12,961 bases of DNA from Spirochaetota bacterium (GCA_028276145.1 JAPYWX010000032.1:1-12961); one strand, 5' to 3'; positions 1-7,295 are shown, counted from the first letter of the stretch. Notes: generated from the sequence alone by a model not told the origin. Program-made: numbers and translations.

Positions 1-2
1 TT

Positions 3-1781
3 CTCCATCATTTAATGGGTAACTTGTTTATAGAGAAGGGGCTAAACGTTAAGGCTATAAGGGAAGTGAAGAAATCACTTAAGTTGGCTATCAAGTTAAA
101 GTCTATTTATATTTCGCATATTTATAACAGCCTTGCTCATCTTCTCTATACATCTGAGAAGTTTAGGGAATCCTATAAGTACTCTAAAAAAGCTCTGTTG
201 TTAACTGTTAAAGAAGGGGATATAAAAGAAGTTTGTATGACCCTGGTAAATATGGCGTACCTCTACATGACGGTTAATGAGTTTAGAAAAGCAAATTTTG
301 TTATGGAGATGCTATTTAGAATAATGAGTGAGGCTAAAATAGAAGAGCTGCCAATACACTCAAATGTTAAACTTTGGGTTATGGATATGTATATAAAAAG
401 ACAGTTGGAGCTCGTATCACCTTGTGTTGGCATGGTTTATAGAACTGGAGTTCCTGAAGATAAGGGTAGTGAGGCCGTTGGCTTTTATTATTGGGGCATA
501 GCGATGCAGACTGAGAACTTGGATGAGAAAATAAAAATTCTTTATGAGGCATTGGAGTATATAAGAAAAAATGAGTTTAAGTATGTTGAAGTGAAAATAC
601 TAAAAGATTTGATTCATGCTCTGAGGGAAGCAGGTAGAGAAAAAGAGGCTCAGGATGTTGAGGATTATTACATTACACTTTATTACATTACACTTAGAGA
701 GAATTATAAATTCTACCGTATCCTACTGGATACGGATAAAAATGTTATTAATTTACCTTTTCCGAAGTTTAATTGGGAATTAATTATAAACGAAGCTAGA
801 AGTAGGTATAATCTCTTACAGCTTCAGGACAAGATTAGTAAAATAAGGTTTCTTGAGAGGATACAAAATTTAGTGATATCTGAAAATGATGAAAGATTAC
901 TTATCAGGAGATTCTTGAATATTGTTTTGAATTCGTTTCCCGTTGATGTTGTGTTTTTCGTTGATAAGGAGAGCAATGATGTTTATTTGCCGGTTTACAT
1001 GGATAAGAGCTTAGATATTGGTAGTTTGGTTAGGTTATATATTGAGCATAGGAATGTTCCTAGAGATGTGGAAGTTGGAAATAGTTTTGTATTGCCATTT
1101 GTTTTTAGTGATGGAGAGGTGAGGGGTTACCTCGTTATTCATAACTTCTCCGAAGGAAAATTCTTTAGAATGGAAGAAAAAAATATTCTAGAGATTTCCT
1201 CAATGTTGGTTAAGTCAAAACTAGAGATACTTTCGAACTTTAGGAAGATAGAGAAAATCTCTAAAACTGATTTTCTTACGGGTCTTCCTAATAGGAATGA
1301 GATTGAAAATATCGCTATAACTGAGGTAGAACGATGTAATAGAGACCAAACCTATAACTTTAGTTTGGCTCTGATAGATCTTGATAACTTTAAGTACTAC
1401 AATGATACTTTTGGACACATGATAGGAGATTTGATTTTGAAGGAGTTTGCATCATTGCTTAGAACTACTGTGAGAAAGATAGATTTTGTTGGTAGGTACG
1501 GGGGAGATGAGTTTGTTGTGATAATGCCTAGTACTGATAGAAGCAAAGCGGTTTTAGCAGCTAAAAGGTGGATAAGGAAGATATTCTCATCAGATTTTTA
1601 TATGGATATTTTGAGGAGTTTTTCTGGGTCTCGGGTTTATATTCCAGAGGATAAAAAGCTTTCAATGTCTGTTGGGGTTGCCGATTTCAAGGAAGTTGGC
1701 TATAACATCCAGGAGTTATTTGAATTGGCAGATAAGAGGCTTTATGTTTCTAAGTCCAAAGGTAAAAGTGTTGTGACTTAG
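3..1781 (+). CDS. TPR-GAF-GGDEF diguanylate cyclase, 5'-truncated by window edge
   Basis: Predicted to make cyclic di-GMP from two GTP in the cytoplasm. The frame is open to the left edge and the first ATG (15) has no ribosome site and falls inside a TPR helix (LMGNLFIEKG), so the real start lies upstream. Numbering from that ATG: TPR-like helices at about 1-225, a coiled linker 255-285, a GAF-like alpha/beta domain about 285-405, and a GGDEF domain 415-588. The GGDEF domain is complete: DFLTGLPNR (419-427), the metal-binding stretch DLDNFK (455-460), ND (463-464) and the signature GGDEF (496-500). An RxxD inhibitory site (R487, D490) lies exactly five residues before the signature, so product inhibition is expected. 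No membrane segment is visible, which suggests a soluble sensor with protein-binding (TPR) and ligand-binding (GAF) inputs. The signal is unknown. Its stop overlaps the stop of the convergent dnaE by 4 bp. Confidence 0.93.
   Translation, partial: LHHLMGNLFIEKGLNVKAIREVKKSLKLAIKLKSIYISHIYNSLAHLLYTSEKFRESYKYSKKALLLTVKEGDIKEVCMTLVNMAYLYMTVNEFRKANFVMEMLFRIMSEAKIEELPIHSNVKLWVMDMYIKRQLELVSPCVGMVYRTGVPEDKGSEAVGFYYWGIAMQTENLDEKIKILYEALEYIRKNEFKYVEVKILKDLIHALREAGREKEAQDVEDYYITLYYITLRENYKFYRILLDTDKNVINLPFPKFNWELIINEARSRYNLLQLQDKISKIRFLERIQNLVISENDERLLIRRFLNIVLNSFPVDVVFFVDKESNDVYLPVYMDKSLDIGSLVRLYIEHRNVPRDVEVGNSFVLPFVFSDGEVRGYLVIHNFSEGKFFRMEEKNILEISSMLVKSKLEILSNFRKIEKISKTDFLTGLPNRNEIENIAITEVERCNRDQTYNFSLALIDLDNFKYYNDTFGHMIGDLILKEFASLLRTTVRKIDFVGRYGGDEFVVIMPSTDRSKAVLAAKRWIRKIFSSDFYMDILRSFSGSRVYIPEDKKLSMSVGVADFKEVGYNIQELFELADKRLYVSKSKGKSVVT
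666..695 (+). repeat. 15-bp perfect tandem duplication in coding sequence
   Basis: The unit TATTACATTACACTT occurs twice head-to-tail (666-680, 681-695). It adds five residues in frame, giving YYITL twice at about residues 218-227 of the cyclase, in the linker after the TPR region. It is a simple in-frame duplication that should be tolerated. Confidence 0.9.
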
Positions 1782-4700
1782 TAGTACCAGAAGTTTTTGA
1801 TACCTTTTATGTTTCTTAGCTTCTTCACGAACGAAAGTGATGGCTTTATGCTGTATGTTGAGGGTAGTCTGAAGTATTCCATTTCTTCGCCATTCATTAC
1901 ACCTATGTATATTTGGCATTTTCCGGAGAATTCTTTAAATAGTTTCCTTAGGTTCTCTAATGATTCCTCAGAGGCTGTATTGTCTATTATCATGTGGAAT
2001 TCTGTAAATTTCTCATTTGTGTAGTGTTTGGGGTCTATGACTTTTGTTACCTTTGCTATCTTTTTACCTTTGACTGTTTTTTCTACAGTTCCTTTGAATA
2101 TCATGAGTAAGCCTTCTTTTATAGCTGGTAGGTATGTTTCTGTAGTTGCTGGTGTCATGAAGAGTGAGGTGATGAAATTTTTGGCATCTGAAACCTTTAG
2201 AGTTGCTATTTTACCTTTTATCATGTCTCTGAGCTCTATTTCCTCAATCATTCCGAATACCGTAAATGAGCATCCATCAGGTAAAAATTCTAATAACTCT
2301 AATTCTAGAGTTGTTATAGATTTAAGCTTATTGCTGTATTCCTCGATGGGATTATGCGAGATGTATATACCTATTGTGTTTTTTTCAAATGCTGCTATTT
2401 CATCTTTTGATATTTGTGGGTTTTCATTGAATAATTGTGAGATTATGTTGTAGGTGTTTTGATTGTCGTTTTTGTCGCTGGAACTTGATGAGTTAAATAG
2501 GTCGTTTTGGCCTATTTCAAAGCTCTTTGATAAGTTAGTGAAAGCGTTTATTATCTTTTCTAGGTTTTGTATAATTATTCCCCTGTTTTCGAATAGTGAG
2601 TCTAGGGCTCCTGACTTTACTATCACTTCGTAAGAATTTTTCTTCATGAACTTTGAAGTTCTTAGGAAAAAGTCAAAAATATCTCTGAATTCTCCTTTTT
2701 TGTTTCTTTCCTCTATGATATCATCCACTATGCTTTCACCTATTCCTTTTATCCCCATAAATCCGTATCTTATTCCTTCGTTGTCATTTTCGTCTGCCTG
2801 TATTTCAAAAAATTTCCCACTTTTGTTTATGTCTGGTGGAAGTATTTTTATTCCCATTCTTCTAGCTTCGTTTATGTAGAGAACCATTTTTTCAAATTTA
2901 CCTATTTCAGAGTTGATGAGAGCTGTCATGTATTCAAGTGGGTAATGAGCCTTTAGGTATGCTGTTTGGAATGTTATTATTGCGTAGGCAGCACTGTGTG
3001 ATTTGTTGAATCCGTACTCTGCGAATTTTTCTATCATGTTGAATAGTTCTTCTGCGAAGTTCCTGTCGTATCCCTTCTTTACTGCCCCTTCAATGAATAG
3101 AGATTTCATTTCATCCATTATTTCTTTCTTCTTTTTACCTATTGCTCTTCTCAGGTTATCAGCTTGGCCCAGAGTGAAACCTGCTATTTTCTGAGCTATT
3201 TTCATTATTTGCTCTTGGTAAAGTATAACTCCGTATGTTTCTTTGAGAACGTCTTCTAAGTCTGGGTGTGGATATATAACTTCTTCTTTTCCGTGTTTTC
3301 TGTTGATGTATTGCTTATCCATTCCCGAGCCTAGTGGTCCTGGTCTGTATAGGGCTAATGCTGCTATTATATCTTCGATGTTTGAAGGTCTCATGTTTCT
3401 CAGCATCTCTTTCATTCCTTCTGATTCAACCTGGAATACACCGTCTGTGTTTCCTGAGGAAAGTAGCTCGTATGTTTTCCTGTCGGTCAGGTCTATAGAG
3501 TCTATGTCTATTTCTACTCCACTTCTCTCTTTTATTAGTTTGAGTGTGTCATGTATTACTGAGAGGTTAGCTAGTCCTAAGATATCCATTTTGAGGAATC
3601 CGAGTTCCTCTAGAAACTGTGCTGGTATTTGTGTTGATATTGTTCCTTCCTTTGGGTCTTTGTAGAGAGCTATGTACTCGTGTATTGGAACAGATGAGAT
3701 TACTATTCCTGAGGCGTGTATTGAGGCGTGTCTTACCATTCCTTCTAGTTTCTCGGAGTAGTTTATCCAGTGTTTTTCTTCTTCGTTTCCGTTTTGAAGT
3801 ATCTTTTTTATATCGCTTGATAGCTCTTTTGCTTCGCTTATGCTCTCATAGTTTGATAAGCTTTTAGCTATTTCGTCTACCCTATTGAGGGGTATTGAAA
3901 GTACTCTTCCGACATCCCTTATCACAGCTTTTGTTTGTAGAGTACCAAATGTTATTATGTTTGCTGTGTTTTCTTTACCGTACTTGTTTGCGAGGTATTC
4001 TATTACTCTGTCCCTGTCTCTATCGGCTACATCTACATCTATATCTGGCATTGTCACTCTTTCAGGATTCAGGAATCTTTCAAAAAGTAAGTTGTACTTT
4101 ATTGGGTCAATCTTCGTTATTCCTAGAGCGTATGTTATTAGTGCTCCTGCTGCTGAGCCTCTTCCGGGACCAACAGGTATTCCGTTTCTTCTAGCCCAGT
4201 TTACGAAGTCTTGAACTACTAAAAAGTAATTACTAAATCCCATTTTCTTTATTACATCTAATTCGTAATTAGCTCTTTCTATGTATTCTTCAGGTATTTT
4301 GTTATTGAAAATTATGTTGAGGTTCTCGAATACCATTTCTTTTAGCTTTTCATCTGCGTTGAATGATGGATCACTGGAATACCTTGGCATTAGCTCAGGG
4401 TTGTTGAAAGGGATTTCTATATTGCACATTTCAGCTATTTCTAGGGTACTTTGAATTGCTTCCGGTATTTCTCTGAATTCGTTAGCCATTTCTTCTGGTG
4501 ATTTTAAGTAGAAAGAGTTATTAGGGAATCTAAATCTATCCTCTTCGTGTTTTTTGCTGCCTGTTTGGATACATAGTAGTACATCGTGTGTATCATAATC
4601 TTCTGGTGATAGGTAGTGTGCATCTCCGGTTGCTACTAGCTTAAGCTTGAATTCCTTTGCTATTTTGACAAGTTCAGGGTTTACTATTTTTTCGTCTTCA

Positions 4701-5248
4701 ATATCATGTTTTTGTATTTCTATGTAAAAGTTTTCTCTGCCGAAAGTTTGTATGTACCAATCAGCTACATTTTTCGCTTCTTTCAGTTTACCAAATTTTA
4801 TTAATTGAGGAATTTCACCAGCTATACAGCCACTTAGTACTATGAGTCCTTCTTTGTGTGCTTCTAGAAGTTTTTTGTCTATTCTTGGCTTGTAGTAGAA
4901 ACCTTCTAGGTATGCTTTTGTCGCTATTTTGACTAAATTTCTGTATCCTGTGAAATCTTTAGCTAACAGTGTTATGTGATAGTATTGTCTTTCTACATCA
5001 TCCTTGACAACTATTTTTTCCTTTTTTGTCATTTCGTCAACTAGGTAGGCTTCCATTCCTATTATTGGCTTTATTTCATTTTCTTTACATGTCTTATAGA
5101 ACTCTATAGAACCGAAGAGGTTTCCATGGTCAGTAATTGCTACAGCGTTCATTCCCTGTTCCTTTACGTTTTGAACAAGTTTCTCTATTTTTATAGCTCC
5201 ATCGAGTAGACTATACTCAGTGTGGAGGTGGAGGTGAACAAAAGACAT
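1778..5248 (-). CDS. dnaE: DNA polymerase III subunit alpha (DnaE)
   Basis: Replicative polymerase, 1156 aa, close to the usual DnaE length (E. coli 1160). The N-terminal PHP domain (about 1-270) has all nine metal ligands known from DnaE proteins with active PHP exonuclease: H7, H9, D16, H41, E66, H91, C141, D209, H211. The polymerase core has PGRGSAAG (361-368), the catalytic pair D402/D404 in MPDIDVDV, and the third aspartate D555 in FLKMDILGL. YRPGPLGSG (634-642) and the fingers follow. An internal beta-clamp motif QNDLF (914-918) comes just before a Ser/Asp/Asn-rich linker (919-931). An OB-fold region covers about 990-1070 and a C-terminal domain ends at YY1156. No separate DnaQ-type exonuclease domain is fused, so this is DnaE-type rather than PolC. 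The ATG lies at the start of the conserved HLHLHTEYS motif. No Shine-Dalgarno precedes it, and the nearest promoter suggests a nearly leaderless mRNA. Its TAA overlaps the stop of the convergent cyclase gene. Confidence 0.98.
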   Translation of the reverse strand: MSFVHLHLHTEYSLLDGAIKIEKLVQNVKEQGMNAVAITDHGNLFGSIEFYKTCKENEIKPIIGMEAYLVDEMTKKEKIVVKDDVERQYYHITLLAKDFTGYRNLVKIATKAYLEGFYYKPRIDKKLLEAHKEGLIVLSGCIAGEIPQLIKFGKLKEAKNVADWYIQTFGRENFYIEIQKHDIEDEKIVNPELVKIAKEFKLKLVATGDAHYLSPEDYDTHDVLLCIQTGSKKHEEDRFRFPNNSFYLKSPEEMANEFREIPEAIQSTLEIAEMCNIEIPFNNPELMPRYSSDPSFNADEKLKEMVFENLNIIFNNKIPEEYIERANYELDVIKKMGFSNYFLVVQDFVNWARRNGIPVGPGRGSAAGALITYALGITKIDPIKYNLLFERFLNPERVTMPDIDVDVADRDRDRVIEYLANKYGKENTANIITFGTLQTKAVIRDVGRVLSIPLNRVDEIAKSLSNYESISEAKELSSDIKKILQNGNEEEKHWINYSEKLEGMVRHASIHASGIVISSVPIHEYIALYKDPKEGTISTQIPAQFLEELGFLKMDILGLANLSVIHDTLKLIKERSGVEIDIDSIDLTDRKTYELLSSGNTDGVFQVESEGMKEMLRNMRPSNIEDIIAALALYRPGPLGSGMDKQYINRKHGKEEVIYPHPDLEDVLKETYGVILYQEQIMKIAQKIAGFTLGQADNLRRAIGKKKKEIMDEMKSLFIEGAVKKGYDRNFAEELFNMIEKFAEYGFNKSHSAAYAIITFQTAYLKAHYPLEYMTALINSEIGKFEKMVLYINEARRMGIKILPPDINKSGKFFEIQADENDNEGIRYGFMGIKGIGESIVDDIIEERNKKGEFRDIFDFFLRTSKFMKKNSYEVIVKSGALDSLFENRGIIIQNLEKIINAFTNLSKSFEIGQNDLFNSSSSSDKNDNQNTYNIISQLFNENPQISKDEIAAFEKNTIGIYISHNPIEEYSNKLKSITTLELELLEFLPDGCSFTVFGMIEEIELRDMIKGKIATLKVSDAKNFITSLFMTPATTETYLPAIKEGLLMIFKGTVEKTVKGKKIAKVTKVIDPKHYTNEKFTEFHMIIDNTASEESLENLRKLFKEFSGKCQIYIGVMNGEEMEYFRLPSTYSIKPSLSFVKKLRNIKGIKNFWYY

Positions 5249-5256
5249 ATATAAAA

Positions 5257-5286
5257 ATTATCTTCAACTAGAAAATTTCATTTCAA
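5257..5286 (-). promoter_or_regulatory. Putative dnaE promoter (leaderless)
   Basis: On the minus strand, a -35 TTGAAA (5281-5286) and a -10 GATAAT (5257-5262) are separated by 18 nt. Transcription would start at about 5249-5250, one or two bases before the dnaE ATG (5248). That matches the absence of a ribosome-binding site. The -35 lies within one arm of an inverted repeat. Confidence 0.5.
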
Positions 5287-5309
5287 CAAAAACAGGAAGG
5301 CTGTTGAAA
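5281..5309. promoter_or_regulatory. Inverted repeat between divergent dnaE and capA-like promoters
   Basis: Perfect 8-bp arms TTTCAACA (5281-5288) and TGTTGAAA (5302-5309) are separated by 13 nt. The left arm contains the proposed dnaE -35, and the right arm ends 5 bp before the -35 of the CapA-family gene. It is well placed to be an operator acting on both promoters. An inner ACAG/CTGT pairing is an alternative hairpin. The function is inferred from position only. Confidence 0.4.
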
Positions 5310-5314
5310 AAAAT

Positions 5315-5343
5315 TTGAAGTAGATTTCTGTAAATGTTATAAT
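5315..5343 (+). promoter_or_regulatory. Sigma70-type promoter of the CapA-family gene
   Basis: The -35 TTGAAG (5315-5320) and a consensus -10 TATAAT (5338-5343) are 17 bp apart. A GGAGG ribosome site follows at 5357-5361, seven bases before the ATG at 5369. It is one of the clearest promoters in the window. Confidence 0.7.
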
Positions 5344-5368
5344 TCACATCTCTATTGGAGGTTTTGGG

Positions 5369-6439
5369 ATGAGGGTTTTGAGGTTTTCTTTTATTTTTGT
5401 TTTTATTTCTTTGGTGGTTGTTTTAATTGTTTTGGCTAATCAAGGTAAGGGTGAAGTAGGAGCTTTTGATGATTATCTTGTTATATCGGCTGTGGGTGAT
5501 ACTATGCTTGGTTCTACTTATCCTACTGTAGCTGTACCGAAAGAAAGTGAGAGGCTACATAATTTGCCTATTGTTAGATTTCTTTCTAATGCAGATATAG
5601 TTTTTGGTAATCTTGAGGGTCCTATAGTCGATGGTGGTGTGCCTACGAAGAGAATTTCTTCAGGTAAGGCTTATGCGTTTAGGATGCCTACGTACCTTGC
5701 AGATGATTTACAAAAAGCAGGTTTTAACGCTATGTCTATAGCTAATAACCACTCAAGGGATTTTGGGGAAGTTGGGATACAATCAACAATAAGGGAACTT
5801 ACCAAAAAAGGTATTCATCCGGTTGGTGGTAAGTATGTAGCGGAGTTTAATATAAAGGGCAAGAAAATTTGTATACTTGGTTTTTATCCTCATCCGTCTG
5901 AGTATGCGTATTCACTTCTTGATGTAGAGGAAGCTAAGAGGATAGTTAAGTCTTACAAAGAAAAGTATGATATTGTGATTGTTTCATTTCATGGTGGTGC
6001 TGAAGGTCCAAAGGCTCAGAGACTTGTGTATGGTGAAGAAAGATTTTTTGGTGAGAGTAGGGGTAATGTTATAAAGTTTGCTCGTTCTGTTGTTGATGCT
6101 GGAGCTGATCTTGTTTTGGGACATGGTCCCCATGTCCTTAGAGGAGTTGAAGTTTACAAAGGTAAATTCATAGCCTATAGCCTTGGTAATTTCTACACAT
6201 ACGAGTTTTTCAGTAGTAGTTACCCGAACAATATATCAGCTATAATGAAAATTTGGATTTCTCTAAAGGATGGGAACTTTGTTAAAGTGTCAGCTTTACC
6301 TTTGAAACAAAACGAAAGGGGAGTGCCACAAGTTGATGAAAGTAAAACAGCTATTAAACTTCTAGAGAAACTAAGTATTGAAGACCTTTCGTATAAGCCA
6401 AATTTTATTGTTGAGGATATTTTAGCTCTGAAAAATTAA
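5369..6439 (+). CDS. CapA/PgsA-family metallophosphatase-fold protein (poly-gamma-glutamate synthesis type)
   Basis: 356 aa, start fixed by GGAGG seven bases upstream. Residues 5-24 form one hydrophobic segment (signal anchor or signal peptide), so the catalytic domain should face outside the cytoplasm. The CapA family fold (calcineurin-like metal site) is shown by VGDTMLG (42-48), NLEGPI (81-86), NNHSRDFG (126-133), SFHGGAE (206-212), GHGPHVLRG (251-259) and IAYSLGNF (268-275). D44, N81, N127, H128, H208, H252 and H255 are candidate metal or active-site residues. In Bacillus, CapA/PgsA is the membrane-associated subunit of poly-gamma-glutamate synthesis or export. Here no capB or capC homologue is adjacent, and many bacteria carry stand-alone members of unknown substrate. 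The gene is monocistronic: it has its own promoter and is followed by hairpin/T-run sequences from 6497 on. Family assignment is firm; polymer synthesis is not shown. Confidence 0.9.
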   Translation: MRVLRFSFIFVFISLVVVLIVLANQGKGEVGAFDDYLVISAVGDTMLGSTYPTVAVPKESERLHNLPIVRFLSNADIVFGNLEGPIVDGGVPTKRISSGKAYAFRMPTYLADDLQKAGFNAMSIANNHSRDFGEVGIQSTIRELTKKGIHPVGGKYVAEFNIKGKKICILGFYPHPSEYAYSLLDVEEAKRIVKSYKEKYDIVIVSFHGGAEGPKAQRLVYGEERFFGESRGNVIKFARSVVDAGADLVLGHGPHVLRGVEVYKGKFIAYSLGNFYTYEFFSSSYPNNISAIMKIWISLKDGNFVKVSALPLKQNERGVPQVDESKTAIKLLEKLSIEDLSYKPNFIVEDILALKN

Positions 6440-6496
6440 AAATATACCATAGAGGCTATACCTCTCCCGAATTACAGCCACCTAGTGAATGATTAT

Positions 6497-6514
6497 GTGC
6501 TTATAGTACTTTTT
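6497..6514 (+). terminator. Candidate terminator of the CapA-family gene
   Basis: GTGCT (6497-6501), loop TAT, AGTAC (6505-6509) with one wobble/mismatch, then five T. It is the first hairpin plus T-run after the stop codon at 6439. The stem is short, so termination may be shared with the later M units downstream. Confidence 0.4.
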
Positions 6515-6531
6515 CATTTCAATAACTAGAA

Positions 6532-6560
6532 AGTGAATAGAGACTCCGTTTCTCTTCATT
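6532..6560. repeat. 13-position hairpin with TCC loop (class P)
   Basis: Arms AGTGAATAGAGAC (6532-6544) and GTTTCTCTTCATT (6548-6560) pair at 12 of 13 positions, two of them G-U, around a 3-nt loop. No T-run follows, so it is not an ordinary intrinsic terminator. Confidence 0.65.
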
Positions 6561-6644
6561 AAATTTGAGGGCTACTTAAGTGGTATCTTAAATGGTAATA
6601 TTTGTGTTAAATAAGCACTTTCTTAATTCATATATTCTGAAGAG

Positions 6645-6669
6645 TTAAGAGAGGCGGAGCCTCTCTTAA
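6645..6669. repeat. Perfect 11-bp hairpin with GGA loop (class P)
   Basis: TTAAGAGAGGC (6645-6655), loop GGA, GCCTCTCTTAA (6659-6669). The pairing is perfect. It is followed by TCAAAT rather than a T-run. Confidence 0.8.
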
Positions 6670-6761
6670 TCAAATAGGGTGGTTGGGGTTCTAAATAGCA
6701 CCTTTTTAACTAATTGTTTAAGCTACTTTGCACTTTATGACTCTTCAATAACTAAAAGGTA

Positions 6762-6782
6762 TTGGGAAGTGAAGCTTCCCAA
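6762..6782. repeat. 8-bp hairpin TTGGGAAG/CTTCCCAA (class P)
   Basis: Perfect arms at 6762-6769 and 6775-6782 around TGAAG. It lies one base before the class M double unit at 6784. Confidence 0.7.
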
Positions 6783-6793
6783 CAAGTGCTTAT

Positions 6794-6840
6794 TAGCACT
6801 TTTGTGCTTAAAGCACTTTTTTATTAGGGTTAAGGGAGGC
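6794..6840 (+). repeat. 47-bp dispersed intergenic repeat, copy 1
   Basis: Matches 10512-10558 at 45 of 47 positions, the first 31 being identical. It contains the end of one GTGCT/AGCAC unit, a second complete unit (GTGCT 6804-6808, AGCAC 6812-6816) with a six-T run, and the left arm of the following purine hairpin. The same module therefore sits downstream of two unrelated plus-strand genes (the CapA-family gene and the small outer membrane protein gene). Confidence 0.85.
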
Positions 6841-6854
6841 TATCGCCTCCTTTA
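6831..6854. repeat. 10-bp hairpin, class P, with one G-U pair
   Basis: TAAGGGAGGC (6831-6840), loop TATC, GCCTCCTTTA (6845-6854). The left arm is shared with the copy at 10549-10558, but the loop and right arm differ there and still pair (AAGGGAG with CTCCCTT). Pairing is thus kept while sequence changes. Confidence 0.7.
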
Positions 6855-6864
6855 GAATTTTTGG

Positions 6865-6885
6865 AGTGCTTAATAGCACTTTTTT
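6865..6885 (+). terminator. Terminator-like class M hairpin overlapping a gene end
   Basis: AGTGCT (6865-6870), TAAT, AGCACT (6875-6880), then five further T. On the plus strand this has intrinsic-terminator form. Its T-run overlaps the TAA (6884-6886) of the minus-strand exported-protein gene, so it would block plus-strand transcription from entering that gene antisense. Confidence 0.5.
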
Positions 6886-7261
6886 AATGATTACTTCTTG
6901 GTATTAGTGGTTGATGTTTTTTTTCTTGCTTTACTGCATTAGTTTGTGCAGTTACATTGGTATTTGTGGTTACATTAGTTGTTTTTGCTTGCTCGACTAC
7001 ATTGGTCTGAATAGTTACATTGGTATTTGTAGTTACGATAATGTTGGTTACTTTTCCTTTGCTAATCATATTTGTTTGAATAGTTATATTGGTATTTGTA
7101 GTCACAACAATGTTGGATACTTTTTCTTGCTTAACTGCATTAGTTTGTGTGGTTACGCTAGCATTTGGGTTCGCATTAGTTGTGGTTTCACCACCAAAGG
7201 CTATTGGGGATAGCGCCAAGGCTACCATCAAAGGTAACGCTAAAGGAAAATTCTTTAACAA
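6884..7261 (-). CDS. Small exported Thr/Asn-rich repeat protein, TTG start, possibly silent
   Basis: 125 aa, family not recognised. Residues 1-23 form a signal peptide with hydrophobic core FPLALPLMVALALSPIAFG, so export is likely. After GGETTTNANPNAS come repeats of about 23 residues starting at 36, 59, 82 and 103, consensus (V/I)TxQTNxxxxxKxxNIxVTTNTN; the last is partial and ends in KHQPLIPRSNH. The block coding residues 6-41 is nearly identical in DNA to the neighbouring gene at 7353-7562. Unlike that gene there is no ATG and no Shine-Dalgarno: the start would be TTG after a run of nine T in the sense direction. The frame is otherwise open to a TGA about 24 bp upstream. It may be a weakly translated paralogue or a duplicate that lost its 5' end. 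The stop overlaps a terminator-like hairpin on the opposite strand. Confidence 0.6.
   Translation of the reverse strand: MLKNFPLALPLMVALALSPIAFGGETTTNANPNASVTTQTNAVKQEKVSNIVVTTNTNITIQTNMISKGKVTNIIVTTNTNVTIQTNVVEQAKTTNVTTNTNVTAQTNAVKQEKKHQPLIPRSNH
7137..7244 (-). repeat. 108-bp duplicated signal-peptide block, copy 1
   Basis: Matches 7441-7548 at 106 of 108 positions. The two differences lie close together (7170 and 7172, equivalent to 7474 and 7476). It codes the signal peptide core and the start of the mature region of the exported protein at 6884-7261. Similarity stops sharply at both ends, which indicates recent tandem duplication or gene conversion limited to this segment. Confidence 0.9.
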
Positions 7262-7295
7262 AATTAAAAAAAAATTGCAAATTCAAAACAAGAAG

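Larger units (their letters stand above)
6440..6883. repeat. Gene-free stretch with two alternating hairpin types
   Basis: No credible coding sequence. Two hairpin classes alternate. Class P has a purine-rich left arm: 6451-6465 (AGAGG/CCTCT), 6532-6560, 6645-6669, 6762-6782 and 6831-6854. Class M is GTGCT, 3-5 nt, AGCAC, then a T-run: 6497-6514 (one base decayed), 6604-6618 (GTGTT variant), 6687-6707 (one mismatch), 6785-6822 (two units) and 6865-6885. The order along the strand is P-M repeated five times, with spacings of roughly 70-117 bp. All T-runs lie on the plus strand, so the M units could end transcription from the CapA-family gene. TTCAATAACTA also recurs near 6517 and 6744, each time shortly before a class P hairpin. 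This looks like a composite repeat amplified and then decayed. Confidence 0.7.

Noticed and set aside
15..17. ATG at 15 as the true start of the GGDEF protein
   Set aside because: No Shine-Dalgarno in the preceding bases, the frame is open to the window edge, and the codon lies within a TPR helix pattern.
2028..4214. Several plus-strand open frames of 63-141 codons opposite dnaE
   Set aside because: They lie wholly antisense to a full-length, motif-rich dnaE, lack ribosome sites and have low-complexity Ser/Leu/Ile translations. They are shadows of the AT-rich coding strand.
6440..6883. Degenerate coding sequence or small RNA gene such as a tRNA
   Set aside because: No frame shows protein-like composition, and I see no cloverleaf or conserved tRNA T-loop. 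The stretch is explained by repeated hairpins.
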